Assembly: GCF_021271205.1 (NCBI RefSeq)
Contig: NZ_JAIWKS010000005.1
Location: 488,540-552,539, forward strand
Direction of reading: 5' to 3'
Length of the DNA: 64,000 bases
From: Pseudomonas uvaldensis
Lineage (GTDB): Bacteria; Pseudomonadota; Gammaproteobacteria; Pseudomonadales; Pseudomonadaceae
Part shown: piece after piece, positions 36,496-45,334 of the stretch
Numbering within the stretch: position 1 is the stretch's first letter
Layout: every line of letters begins with the position of its first letter
Position numbers and translations under genes: made by a program
Notes under the pieces: model-generated
Databases searched by the model: none
What the model was told of the DNA's origin: nothing
The model's input: the letters and a program-made list of their open reading frames with translations, nothing else

Positions 36496-39400
36496 CTACA
36501 CCGAGAGAAACAACGCCTTGGCGGCGGCGCTGCCGATGTCGGCGCGCCAGATCCTCTCAACCGCCTGGCCGGCTTTCTGCTGGGCTTTCTGGAACTCAAG
36601 GCCCCGCCCACCCTGCTCGTACGTCTTCAGGTGAGCCTTGGTAAAGGCATCCGCTGCCGCATCCTGCTTCAGATAATGGAAATGCGCGAACCACAGCACG
36701 CGGTTGTTGCGCCTCTCGCGAATCTCGTAGACCTGCAGGAAGTCGTTGCCTTTATTGTCTGAAATATCCACCCGGCCACCGGCCTTGCGGATACTGATCT
36801 CCTGCTCCTGCAACAAATACTCCACCGCGCCAACGTTGGGCAGCTTTGCCTTGGTCATCGCGATGCGGGTGGTTCGCCCCAACTCCCGCAGACGCCTGGC
36901 ACCGGCTCTCAGATCCTTGATCAACATTCGCGGGGCCTGGTCACCCAGTGCCTGCGTCAACTGCTCGATCTCCTCGGCACAGCGCTCGAACTCGGTTGCC
37001 TTGCCGACGATGAGATCCTCAACATCGATAGGCGGACGCTCACTTCTGGACAACCAACCGGCGTCAGACATTTGTTGATCAAGAGTGCCCAGCAGATCGC
37101 GCCCCTTCTTCTCCAGGCTCTTGAGTTTTTTTGCGGCACGGACGCTCAGCCCACCCGCGCCACCGAGCAATCGCGGGCTGTGTCCCAGACTCCAGCGACC
37201 TTGCCCATCCTGTTCAAGCCAGGGACCGGTTCGCGCCGGGTGGGCGGCGTCGATGATCACCACCCCCTCAAGCCGGCGTGACACTCGATACCACTGGCCT
37301 TCGACCTGGGCAAACCACAGGCTGCCCCGTCGATAGAGCCCCTGGTATTCACCCGAAACCACCAAGCCTTGCAATGTGGAAGGAGCCGCCAGTTTGAAGG
37401 TGTCGAGACTGGTCAGTTCAGGGGCGCAAAACCGGGCACGAGGGCTCGACCAGCCATAGACCAGCCGCGCCTTCGCCCCGTAAGGGTTGGCGGAAGCAGA
37501 TGATGCCGGCTCTTTGATGATTGCGTTACCCGGCGGGACAACCGGAGCCTCAGCCTCGGTCACTGGCCGTTCCTCCAATCGGCTGATCGCTCCCCGGCGT
37601 GAACCTCCATGCACCAATACCAGCGCCAGGCTCATCAGCACCTCGGCCAAGGCTTCCCCGGTGTTTTCCACCCCCTCGCTGTCGACGAACTCATCAAGCC
37701 GCTCCGTGAGCTGGGCCAACAGGCCGATCATCACTACAGGCCCCTCCAACAGCGGCAGCAACAGGTTGAACGCTACCCAGCCAAACTGCGTGAAACTGTC
37801 CCAACGCGCCTGCGAGTCGGACACCGAGGCCCGTTTGGCCTGTTCGATCAACGCCTGGGCGCACGCCTTGTACAGGGCGCCGGCAATATCGCCCTGGATC
37901 AGCTCCGTGCCGAGCAATGCGGGCTCAGGAGTCCGGGGAGAGGTGACGTCGGACAGCAGCACCCGGCCGATGTGCGGCTCCTGGAAACCGCCGTTGGCGT
38001 AGATCCGCCGTGCAGAAGGCCCGAGCCCGGCGAGCACGCTGCCTTGCAACGCGCCGACATCCTTGATGGCGTCAAAAAGCGCGGCACGGGAAGCGAACTC
38101 CATCAAGGGCGCGGACGATGCAGGCCGATAAAGGACATGAGGCCCGTGACCGGCATCCCTGGGACCGATCACAAACATGTTGCCGACCACGTCGGGCGTC
38201 GCATTGGCCTCCGTCAGGAAGGCCAAGGGCCTGACGACCGGTTCATGCCCGGCCGCGAAATCGATGAAAGCCCTTGGCTGGAATACCGCAACGACGGAGC
38301 GATAAGCCTGATCCGTCAGACTCTTCTTGATCTTCAGCTCCAGTGCCAACAACGGCAACAGGATGCCGAGGCGGTCGCCAAAGGCCTGCTGCCTGCGAGC
38401 CGAATCCAAAGGATCGTCCAGCAGCTTGCGTCGCAGCAGCTCGGGGTAGTGTTGGCCAATGTCGGCTCGCGAGGTCAGGTCCCGCAGGTACTCATAAGTC
38501 ATCCAGGCGGGGGGATTGCCCCCCTGATAGGTGATTTTCGATTGAACCCGGGGAAAGGCGCCAAGATTCTTGATCGCCATTTCGGAAAACGTCCGGGTTT
38601 GCGCTTCACTGCGGCGGGGCGGAAATGGCGGATCGACGATCTCGAAGGAGGAATTGCTCACTCGAGACAAGGTCACTTCAATTTCGCTCACTGAGATATC
38701 GCTGCGCGCGGGATCATCCTCCAGCATCTTTTCCTTTAGCGCCTGGCCGGCAAACTCGAGGATGCTCGGAATACCCGTCATGAATGACGCCTGCCTTCGA
38801 TGTTGGGCCGCCAGCGATGACAGCAATCGACTGTAGGCGCTACGATCCGCCAACGGTGCGCTCTTCAGCCAGGCAGGAAGCACATCCTGGAATGTCGACA
38901 GCCTGGCCTCATGCCCCGAGCGAAAGGCCCCCAGCAATGTACTGGGGCTGGAAACCTGTGCCACTTCGCGCTCAAGACTGGCCGTATCGGGATAAACCGA
39001 GGGCTTGATCCCGGCAAGCAGCTGCAACTGACGCTCCAGGAGACAGAGGGTCAAGGCGTCGAAGATGTCCTGCTCGGGTGTGTAGTTCCTCAGCTTCGAG
39101 TCCGCCGCGCGGCGCGCACCGAACCAGGACGCCTCCATCGCCGCCACCGAACCGAACACCTCGATACCGCCCGACAACGTGTAGAGCAAAGCGACTTCTC
39201 GTCCATTCATCTGACGTGTCATGGCCAATACCAACACGTCCTCCGCATGGGGAACGTCGCTGTCTCCCTCATAGACAAACGTAACGTAGGCTCGGGTGGT
39301 GCCCTGCCCTTTGGCCTGTTGTCGCAGCCCCTGCTCCGGATAATCGAGGACGGCCTGAACGGTGGCGTGTTCTTCGCCCATCAGCGCCGAAGCAGCCTGT

Positions 39401-39921
39401 TGCAATTGCGCCTTGAACAGATCGGACAGTTGTCGCCAGACGCTGGGGGTGCCCGTGCTCCAGAAATCCACCAGGTGCTGTTGGTAGGACTCAATCAGCA
39501 AGGAGGCCGATTCATCGAGCATCTGCTGGAGCTCACCCAAGGGGACCTTTTCGCCTTGGGGCGTCTCCGCACCAGGGAATTTCGCAAGAAAGCTGCCTTG
39601 GCTGAACGTCCTGACACCCACACCCCGACAGCGCTCGAGCAGTACCTCGGTCAACTCATGGGTGTTGTATCCCACTTTGTGCGGTTGGCCGCCCTCCAGG
39701 CGCCATTGAGGTTCAAGGATCACGGCCGTTGCAGCGGCAGGCGCCAACGCGGGGTCGTGCTCGGCGAGTATTTCTCGAAGCGTCGTCCGTGCGACATCCA
39801 TCAGTGAAGGCCGTGATGCGAACAGCAGGTGCACACTCAAGGCCAGCGAGGTGATCTCGCCATCGGTTCGCAGGGGGCGTGGCAAGCTTGCGACCGAAGG
39901 GGCCGGGTTTGAAATCGACAT
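36496..39921 (-). CDS. Giant dermonecrotic-toxin-like (DUF6543-type) protein A
   Basis: 1141 residues with no signal peptide. The centre (about 470-690) shows the pattern I associate with DUF6543 / dermonecrotic toxin domains: PAWMTYEYLRDLTSRADIGQ, then YPELLRRKLLDDP, LLALELKIK and NMFVIGPRDAGHGPHVLYRP. A pair of hydrophobic segments follows (about 710-735 and 762-775), then a basic helical region and a C-terminal domain (VLWFAHFHYLKQDAAADAF). The protein is clearly related to the 1537-residue protein at 45335-49948. The centres align almost residue for residue, but this one lacks about 380-400 residues of helical middle. Members are thought to be cytotoxins acting on eukaryotes or competitors; the export route and activity are unknown. 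Confidence 0.85.
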   Translation of the reverse strand: MSISNPAPSVASLPRPLRTDGEITSLALSVHLLFASRPSLMDVARTTLREILAEHDPALAPAAATAVILEPQWRLEGGQPHKVGYNTHELTEVLLERCRGVGVRTFSQGSFLAKFPGAETPQGEKVPLGELQQMLDESASLLIESYQQHLVDFWSTGTPSVWRQLSDLFKAQLQQAASALMGEEHATVQAVLDYPEQGLRQQAKGQGTTRAYVTFVYEGDSDVPHAEDVLVLAMTRQMNGREVALLYTLSGGIEVFGSVAAMEASWFGARRAADSKLRNYTPEQDIFDALTLCLLERQLQLLAGIKPSVYPDTASLEREVAQVSSPSTLLGAFRSGHEARLSTFQDVLPAWLKSAPLADRSAYSRLLSSLAAQHRRQASFMTGIPSILEFAGQALKEKMLEDDPARSDISVSEIEVTLSRVSNSSFEIVDPPFPPRRSEAQTRTFSEMAIKNLGAFPRVQSKITYQGGNPPAWMTYEYLRDLTSRADIGQHYPELLRRKLLDDPLDSARRQQAFGDRLGILLPLLALELKIKKSLTDQAYRSVVAVFQPRAFIDFAAGHEPVVRPLAFLTEANATPDVVGNMFVIGPRDAGHGPHVLYRPASSAPLMEFASRAALFDAIKDVGALQGSVLAGLGPSARRIYANGGFQEPHIGRVLLSDVTSPRTPEPALLGTELIQGDIAGALYKACAQALIEQAKRASVSDSQARWDSFTQFGWVAFNLLLPLLEGPVVMIGLLAQLTERLDEFVDSEGVENTGEALAEVLMSLALVLVHGGSRRGAISRLEERPVTEAEAPVVPPGNAIIKEPASSASANPYGAKARLVYGWSSPRARFCAPELTSLDTFKLAAPSTLQGLVVSGEYQGLYRRGSLWFAQVEGQWYRVSRRLEGVVIIDAAHPARTGPWLEQDGQGRWSLGHSPRLLGGAGGLSVRAAKKLKSLEKKGRDLLGTLDQQMSDAGWLSRSERPPIDVEDLIVGKATEFERCAEEIEQLTQALGDQAPRMLIKDLRAGARRLRELGRTTRIAMTKAKLPNVGAVEYLLQEQEISIRKAGGRVDISDNKGNDFLQVYEIRERRNNRVLWFAHFHYLKQDAAADAFTKAHLKTYEQGGRGLEFQKAQQKAGQAVERIWRADIGSAAAKALFLSV

Positions 39922-40094
39922 GGTTGTTCCCAGTGGCAGGTAACGTGTAGAAATCTGCGACCTGCGTAAAACGCGAGCCGCAACCGTTACCGGCTAGCGT
40001 AAACAGCCCTTTACGGCGTTGTGCGGTATTGGGTTATCGCTTTGCCCGGCATACAACTTGCTCGCTATACAGCGTCCCAAGGCCGGAAAACAAC

Positions 40095-41087
40095 ATGCTT
40101 CATTCCCACCTCACTACGCTAAACGCCGTCTCTCTGGTGCTCGATGCTTTCAAGCACGAAGGCCTGCCGAGCGAGGCGCTGTTGGCCGGCAGCGGCATCA
40201 GCACGGCGGACCTGGACCGGGCCGACACCCGCATCACCACCAATCAGGAAATGCAGGTTTGCGTCAACGCCGTGGCCCGCAAGCATGACATCGGCCTGGA
40301 CCTCGGTCTGCGCATGCACGTGTCGTCCTACGGCATGCTCGGTTATGCGCTGCTCACCAGTGCCACCTTAGGTGACGCTTTGCGCCTGGCGCTGCGTTAT
40401 CCGGCGCTATTGGGAACACTCTTCGACCTGAAACTGGACGACGACGGCCAGCACGTCTGGTTCAGCGCCAGCGACTACCGGGAAAACCCGGCCCTGGCGG
40501 CGTTCAACGCCGAATTCTGCATGGTCTCTCTGCGGGTCACCTGTAACGACCTGCTCGGCCATGTCTTGCCACTGCGCAGCGCACGCTTCCAGCACCCGGC
40601 GCCCGATTATCAGGCACGCTATGCCGCACACTTCGATTGCCCGGTACGTTTCGACGCCATCGACAATGCCTTTGCCTTCGACCGGCATTGGCTTGACCAG
40701 CCTTTGCCATTGGCCGACCCCGTCACCCACCACGCCATGGTCGAACGCTGCCGCAAGCAGAACATCGAGTTCACCGGACGCCAGGCCTGGCTGGAACGGA
40801 TCCGCCAACTGCTCAACGTCCAGCTGGAAGCCGCCCCCGGCCTGGAAGGCCTGGCCGAACAGATGAACTGCTCGGCACGCACCCTGCGCCGACACCTCAA
40901 GGACTGCGGCTGCAGCTACCAGGAGCTGCTGGATGAACTGCGCTTCGAACGGGCCAAGCAAATGCTGTGCGAAGACCAACTGCCGATCCACCGAATCGCC
41001 GAAAAGCTGGGCTTCAGCGAAACCGCGAGCTTCCGTCATGCCTTCGTGCGCTGGAGTGGTGTAGCGCCGAGTCAGTTCCGTCCCTGA
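40095..41087 (+). CDS. AraC-family regulator with arabinose-binding-like N-terminal domain
   Basis: 330 residues from the ATG at 40095; a longer frame from 40029 is less likely. The N-terminal domain (about 1-200) resembles the OruR/ArgR-type sensor (DUF/Arabinose_bd): SSYGMLGYALLTSATLGDAL, then a helical core. The C-terminal domain (about 245-330) has two helix-turn-helix units: MNCSARTLRRHLKDCGCSYQ and IAEKLGFSETASFRHAFVRW, ending GVAPSQFRP. It is divergent from toxin-like gene A and upstream of the structured-leader gene. Its target may be its own neighbours or a remote pathway; I cannot tell. Confidence 0.92.
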   Translation: MLHSHLTTLNAVSLVLDAFKHEGLPSEALLAGSGISTADLDRADTRITTNQEMQVCVNAVARKHDIGLDLGLRMHVSSYGMLGYALLTSATLGDALRLALRYPALLGTLFDLKLDDDGQHVWFSASDYRENPALAAFNAEFCMVSLRVTCNDLLGHVLPLRSARFQHPAPDYQARYAAHFDCPVRFDAIDNAFAFDRHWLDQPLPLADPVTHHAMVERCRKQNIEFTGRQAWLERIRQLLNVQLEAAPGLEGLAEQMNCSARTLRRHLKDCGCSYQELLDELRFERAKQMLCEDQLPIHRIAEKLGFSETASFRHAFVRWSGVAPSQFRP

Positions 41088-41126
41088 GCCGCTGTCGTCG
41101 GCAAGCCACACCGGCTATGGAGGCTA

Positions 41127-41151
41127 TGTGGGGAGTTGCCTTGCTCCCACA
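41127..41151. repeat. Solitary degenerate REP hairpin
   Basis: tgtgggga...tgctcccaca forms a short stem after the AraC gene. It lacks the usual partner unit. Confidence 0.6.
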
Positions 41152-41292
41152 GGTAAGCGCTTTCGTCCTGACCGCCGTACCTCCGTCAAGCCACACATCC
41201 TTGCGCCTTTGCCTACAACTACGCCAGAATCCGCCGGCTTGTGCGCCTTGCCCCCGGACTCTATCGTTTTCCTGCCACTGCCCATCAGTGGT

Positions 41293-41442
41293 CGGGTTTA
41301 GTAGCCCGTGGTTCTCGGTAAGATGTATGAGTCTCCATCCAAGCAGGTCCACCCTGTGCTTGATGGTGGCTGTACGCAGGGCGCTTCGGCGCGCCGGCAA
41401 TGCTGAGCTCCCCGGTCTACTAACCTGCGTACAGCCGCCACC
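41293..41442 (+). ncRNA. Structured leader RNA upstream of the DUF6124 gene
   Basis: Three nested elements: a small hairpin cggg/cccg (41293-41296 with 41305-41308); a long-range stem joining ggctgtacgcagg (41368-41380) to cctgcgtacagcc (41424-41436), extended past a bulge by ggt/acc; and, inside it, gcgcttcggcgc with a TTCG tetraloop (41381-41392). A good ribosome site (aaggag, 41477-41482) lies after it. I recall very similar leaders before DUF6124 genes in other pseudomonads. It could be a cis-regulatory RNA or a small RNA processed from the leader. Confidence 0.6.
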
Positions 41443-41492
41443 CTTCTTTTAGTAGGGAAGAGGTTGCGGCTAAACCAAGGAGTTCTCAGCAA

Positions 41493-41855
41493 ATGTTCAA
41501 AATAACCCCAAACCCTCCAGAGGCAGACCCCTCCTCACCTTACCTGGACGGCCTAAACGCAAAAAAGCTCGACGACGACGCCAAACGTACCTTGGACTTC
41601 TATCTGTTACCCAAACAGAAAAAACCTAAAGCCGGTACTCAGCCGGGCCAGCTATTTACCGTCATAGAAGACATCGACAACGAATGCCTGCTCGCCAACC
41701 TCAGCGAAACCCTGACATCGGCTGATGCGATGGTCAATGACTTGGCATTCGAACTGGACGGCTCGCGACGTCATGTTGCCCTTGGCATTCAGCAACTGAT
41801 CGAACTCAGTTCATTGCTGGCGAACCGGGCGCTGGAAAATGTCGATCCGCGATAG
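41493..41855 (+). CDS. DUF6124-family protein
   Basis: 120 residues starting MFKITPNPPEADPSSPY, a hallmark opening of a Pseudomonas-restricted family. A proline-rich N-terminus is followed by a basic patch (KQKKPKAGTQPG) and a helical C-terminal part (DNECLLANLSETLTSADAMV, then HVALGIQQLIELSSLLANRA) that resembles a small four-helix bundle. The function is unknown; there is no signal peptide. The gene has an unusually long and structured leader, so its expression is probably controlled after initiation. Confidence 0.85.
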   Translation: MFKITPNPPEADPSSPYLDGLNAKKLDDDAKRTLDFYLLPKQKKPKAGTQPGQLFTVIEDIDNECLLANLSETLTSADAMVNDLAFELDGSRRHVALGIQQLIELSSLLANRALENVDPR

Positions 41856-42036
41856 CGGACAGCTTTTCCAGACAGAAACCCGGCGCGTTGCGTCGGGTCT
41901 GCTTCATTTTTTTGGTTGTAAGCCACCCAGCCCAGCGGTTCCAACGCTCCTTTTTCCGTTTACGCCATGTGTAAAGGAACACCACAGGTGCACGGTGTGA
42001 CGATCATCGTATTCGCCGAAACCAGGGATTGAGAAA

Positions 42037-42591
42037 TTGGCAAGACACACACAGCGAAAATTTGAGGAGTGGAGGGCTTATGCCAGTGCAGCCCGTATTG
42101 CTTCTAACGAGTTACTAGCATTGCTGGGAGGAGATTCAATAGGTCCTGAGCCCACGAACGCGCTTGATTTCGCACTGGTGCGATTCGGAGGCATCGACGC
42201 CGTCGCCCTCGAACAGTTCGATCTGTGGGAATCAGAATATGGCTTCCCTTGGCATGACTCACCAGGGGTCATTAAAAACGATGCCCGGCATTTCGATCTC
42301 GCGCTGTGGTATGGAGATTTGTTATGCGGCCTATGCTTTGCCACACCCAGCGGCAAACGTACCTTGGTACGGATCAAGCTACTGGAAGGGCATCCTAAAC
42401 GGGAAAATGGCCAGCATCCCTTGAAGGGAAGAGTCATCGAACTCTGCATATTCGCCGTTATCCAGTACTGCAAGATCATCGGCGCAGACTACATTGAAAT
42501 CGATAAACCATTACCCGGAGCAGTCCCGGTATATATCGAGAACGAGTTCAGGATGGTGAACGGTACCCTTGTATTGACCCTTGATGCGTAA
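42037..42591 (+). CDS. Unrecognised 184-residue protein (first gene of a small cassette)
   Basis: From a TTG start after gggatt. The C-terminal half (about 95-184) has alternating strands and helices: LWYGDLLCGLCFATPSGKRT, then VRIKLLEGHP, RVIELCIFAVIQYCKIIGAD, then IEIDKPLPGAVPVYIENEF. The pattern recalls a GNAT-like acyltransferase, with P-V-Y-I-E-N-E-F near the end, but no clear acetyl-CoA loop is seen. A 70-residue ORF follows 28 bp downstream. The stretch is poorer in G+C than its neighbours, suggesting recent acquisition. Function unknown. Confidence 0.75.
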   Translation: MARHTQRKFEEWRAYASAARIASNELLALLGGDSIGPEPTNALDFALVRFGGIDAVALEQFDLWESEYGFPWHDSPGVIKNDARHFDLALWYGDLLCGLCFATPSGKRTLVRIKLLEGHPKRENGQHPLKGRVIELCIFAVIQYCKIIGADYIEIDKPLPGAVPVYIENEFRMVNGTLVLTLDA

Positions 42592-42618
42592 TAGCATCAC
42601 TTTAGAGGTGATCGAAAA

Positions 42619-42831
42619 ATGAGCAAATTGAAAGCAACCCAAAGCGGTAAAGCCGGCAAACACAAAGGGCAAGGCACTTTCCGAGGCTCATTTGTGCACG
42701 GCCTGCGAAAAGCTCGTGTCACTACTTCAATGGACCTGCGAATGCTCGACCGTATCCGGCGTGGTTCGTCCGACGAGCCAGACGGTGCACTCGCTGGTTC
42801 GCATCAGGTCAAACTTTCGGCTAGTGCATAG
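42619..42831 (+). CDS. Unrecognised 70-residue basic protein (second gene of the cassette)
   Basis: Starts MSKLKATQSGKAGKHKGQGT after a ribosome site (tagaggtgatc). It is Lys/Arg-rich in its first half, with a possible short helix (SMDLRMLDRIRRGSSDE). No family is recognised. The tight spacing with the 184-residue gene suggests one transcript. It could be a partner, an antitoxin-like protein or an accessory nucleic-acid binder. Confidence 0.6.
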   Translation: MSKLKATQSGKAGKHKGQGTFRGSFVHGLRKARVTTSMDLRMLDRIRRGSSDEPDGALAGSHQVKLSASA

Positions 42832-43076
42832 AATCATGGCCGATTGTGAATACGGCGGCCAACTGGTTGCCTTTTTTATCTGCCGTACCTCTCTACCCAG
42901 TTAATCTGGCCCACGTATTTTTTTATTCACTTCCGCGCCGATCCGTCCAAAACAAGGACAATTTACGGTCAAACCTTTTGGCCATTCTGATCCCCTTTTG
43001 GCCTCTCCTGCCGTTCTCTGAAACGCCGCCCGCCGCAAGACTGTAAGCAACCGGATCAGCCCTGCGGAGGACAAAA

Positions 43077-44108
43077 ATGCTGACGATCTACTCGGACGAT
43101 CATCACCTGCACCACGGCCGTTGCGAAATCATGGATGGGCAATTGATGCCCTGCTTCGAAATGCCTTCCCGGGCCGATCATGTACTGGAGCGGGTGAAGG
43201 CCCGGGCACTGGGTCCGGTGCAAGCGCCACAGGACTTCGGCCTAGCACCGATCCAACGCATCCACACCCCGGCCTATCTGGCGTTCTTTAAGGGTGCCTG
43301 GGATCGCTGGGCCGAATACCACCGCGACGGCGACTTGTTGCCCTATACATGGCCGGCGAGGACCCTGCGCACGATCATCCCGGCCAGCTTGCACGGCCAG
43401 CTCGGCTATTACAGCTTCGACGGCGGCGCGCCGATCACCGCTGGCACTTGGCAGGCAGCCTACAGCGCCGCTCAGGTCGCCCTCACCGCCCAGGCCGACA
43501 TCCAGCGCGGCGCCCGCAGCGCCTTTGCCTTGTGCCGGCCGCCGGGGCATCACGCCGCCAGCGATTTGATGGGCGGCTATTGCTACCTCAACAACGCAGC
43601 CATCGCCGCCCAGGCGTTTCTCGATCAGGGTCACGAGAAGGTGGCGATCCTCGATGTGGATTACCACCACGGCAATGGCACCCAATCGATTTTCTATGAG
43701 CGCAGCGACGTGTTGTTCGCCTCGATCCACGGCCACCCGGAGGCCGAGTTTCCGTTCTTCCTGGGATACGCGGATGAGCGCGGCGAAGGGGTCGGGGAAG
43801 GTTTCAACTTCAACTATCCTCTACCGGCCGGTTCAGGCTGGGACACCTGGAGCGCCGCCCTGGAACAGGCGTGTGACGAAGTCCAGCGCTACGACGCCGA
43901 TGTGATCGTCGTCTCTCTGGGCGTGGACACTTTCAAGGACGACCCGATTTCCCAATTCAAGCTCGACAGCCCGGATTACCTGGCGATGGGCAAGCGCATC
44001 GCCGCGCTCGGCAAGCCGACGCTGTTCGTGATGGAAGGCGGCTATGCGGTGGCCGAAATCGGCATCAATGCGGTGAACGTTCTCGAAGGTTTTCAAAGCG
44101 CCCAATGA
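43077..44108 (+). CDS. aphA: Acetylpolyamine amidohydrolase
   Basis: 343-residue arginase/deacetylase-fold zinc enzyme that removes acetyl groups from acetylputrescine and related polyamines. The active site is complete: His158-His159 (RPPGHHA), the metal-binding DVDYHHGNGTQ and Tyr323 in MEGGYAV. The residue numbers of His158/His159 and Tyr323 match those known for the Mycoplana enzyme. The last codons overlap a polyamine-binding-protein frame, as with PA1409-PA1410 in P. aeruginosa, so the pair supports use of acetylated polyamines. Confidence 0.94.
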   Translation: MLTIYSDDHHLHHGRCEIMDGQLMPCFEMPSRADHVLERVKARALGPVQAPQDFGLAPIQRIHTPAYLAFFKGAWDRWAEYHRDGDLLPYTWPARTLRTIIPASLHGQLGYYSFDGGAPITAGTWQAAYSAAQVALTAQADIQRGARSAFALCRPPGHHAASDLMGGYCYLNNAAIAAQAFLDQGHEKVAILDVDYHHGNGTQSIFYERSDVLFASIHGHPEAEFPFFLGYADERGEGVGEGFNFNYPLPAGSGWDTWSAALEQACDEVQRYDADVIVVSLGVDTFKDDPISQFKLDSPDYLAMGKRIAALGKPTLFVMEGGYAVAEIGINAVNVLEGFQSAQ

Positions 44109-44119
44109 GGAAAACAAGC

Positions 44120-45220
44120 ATGAGCAGACTCAAGCGTTTGATGGTCCCCGCCCTTTGCACCGCGCTGCTTTGCGGTGCTGTCCAGGCTGAAGAGCGCACC
44201 TTGCGCGTCTACAACTGGTTCGACTACATCACGCCCAAGGCCCTGGAAGATTTCAAGGCGCAGAACAGCCAGGTCAAGCTGGTCTACGACATCTTCGACA
44301 CCAACGAGGCCCTGGAAGCCAAATTGTTGACCGGTAATTCGGGCTACGACGTCGTGGTACCGTCCAACGTATTCCTCGCCAAGCAGATCGAAGCCGGAGT
44401 ATTCCAACCGCTGGACCGTAGTAAATTGCCGAACTGGAACCACCTCGATCCCAAGCTGATGAAGCTGATCGAGGCCAACGATCCGGGCAACAAATTTGCC
44501 GTGCCCTACATGTACGGCACCATTCTGATCGGCTTCAATCCGGACAAGGTCAAGGCAGCCCTGGGCGACAACGCGCCGGTGGACAGCTGGGATCTGATCT
44601 TCAAGGAAGAGAACATCAGCAAGCTCAAGCAATGCGGCGTGGCGCTGCTGGATTCGCCTTCGGAAATCCTGCCCCTGGCCTTGCAGCACCTGGGTCTGGA
44701 CCCCAACAGCAAGAAGCCGGCGGACTATGCCAAGGCCGAAGCGCTGTTGATGAAGATCCGCCCGCATATCACCTATTTCCACTCCTCCAAGTACATGGCT
44801 GACATCGCCAATGGCGACATCTGCGTGGCGGTGGGCTATTCCGGCAGTTTCTCCCAGGCGGCCAACCGGGCCAAGGATGCCAAGAACGGTGTGACCGTGG
44901 ACATGCGCCTGCCCAAGGAAGGCGCACCGATCTGGTTCGACATGCTCGCCATTCCCAAAGGAGCGAAGAACCCAGACGACGCCTATACCTTCATCAACTA
45001 TCTGTTGCAGCCGCAGGTGATCGCCCCGGTCAGCGATTTCGTCGGCTATCCGAACCCGAACAAGGACGCCACGGAAATGGTCGATCCGGCGATCCGCGGC
45101 AACCCCAACCTGTACCCGACCGAGACCGCCATGGCCACGCTCTACACCCTGCAACCCTTGCCCAGGGATGCCGAGCGCGCACGGACCCGGGCCTGGACGC
45201 GGATCAAATCCGGACAGTAA
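44120..45220 (+). CDS. Periplasmic polyamine-binding protein (PotF-like)
   Basis: 366 residues from the ATG at 44120, which opens directly on a signal peptide (MSRLKRLMVPALCTALLCGA, cleavage near VQA). An ATG at 44105, overlapping the aphA stop, is the alternative. The mature protein has the LRVYNWFDYITPKALEDF start typical of PotD/PotF, DVVVPSNVFLAKQIEAGVFQ and the C-terminal polyamine-site region IPKGAKNPDDAYTFINYLL. It delivers putrescine- or spermidine-type substrates to an ABC importer not encoded here. It is co-operonic with aphA. Confidence 0.93.
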   Translation: MSRLKRLMVPALCTALLCGAVQAEERTLRVYNWFDYITPKALEDFKAQNSQVKLVYDIFDTNEALEAKLLTGNSGYDVVVPSNVFLAKQIEAGVFQPLDRSKLPNWNHLDPKLMKLIEANDPGNKFAVPYMYGTILIGFNPDKVKAALGDNAPVDSWDLIFKEENISKLKQCGVALLDSPSEILPLALQHLGLDPNSKKPADYAKAEALLMKIRPHITYFHSSKYMADIANGDICVAVGYSGSFSQAANRAKDAKNGVTVDMRLPKEGAPIWFDMLAIPKGAKNPDDAYTFINYLLQPQVIAPVSDFVGYPNPNKDATEMVDPAIRGNPNLYPTETAMATLYTLQPLPRDAERARTRAWTRIKSGQ

Positions 45221-45250
45221 TCCACTGCGGCATATACATAGTTACCACCT

Positions 45251-45327
45251 TCCCTGTCTCGCCCACTCCTAGCATGGGCTCCCCGAAGCATCTGGCTTCG
45301 GGGATTGGATGCATCGCGAGACAGGGA
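45251..45327 (+). promoter_or_regulatory. Nested hairpin covering the ribosome site of toxin-like gene B
   Basis: Outer stem: tccctgtctcgc (45251-45262) is a perfect 12-bp complement of gcgagacaggga (45316-45327), which contains most of the ribosome binding site before the ATG at 45335. Inner stem: tccccgaagc (45280-45289) with gcttcgggga (45295-45304), which could also end the polyamine transcript. Formation of the outer stem would hide the ribosome site. Confidence 0.65.
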
Positions 45328-45334
45328 GACTCGA

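Noticed and set aside
42960..43076. Sigma-54 promoter before aphA (TGGCCTCTCCTGCC)
   Set aside because: The GG to GC spacing is 8 rather than 10 bases, so it does not fit the -24/-12 pattern.
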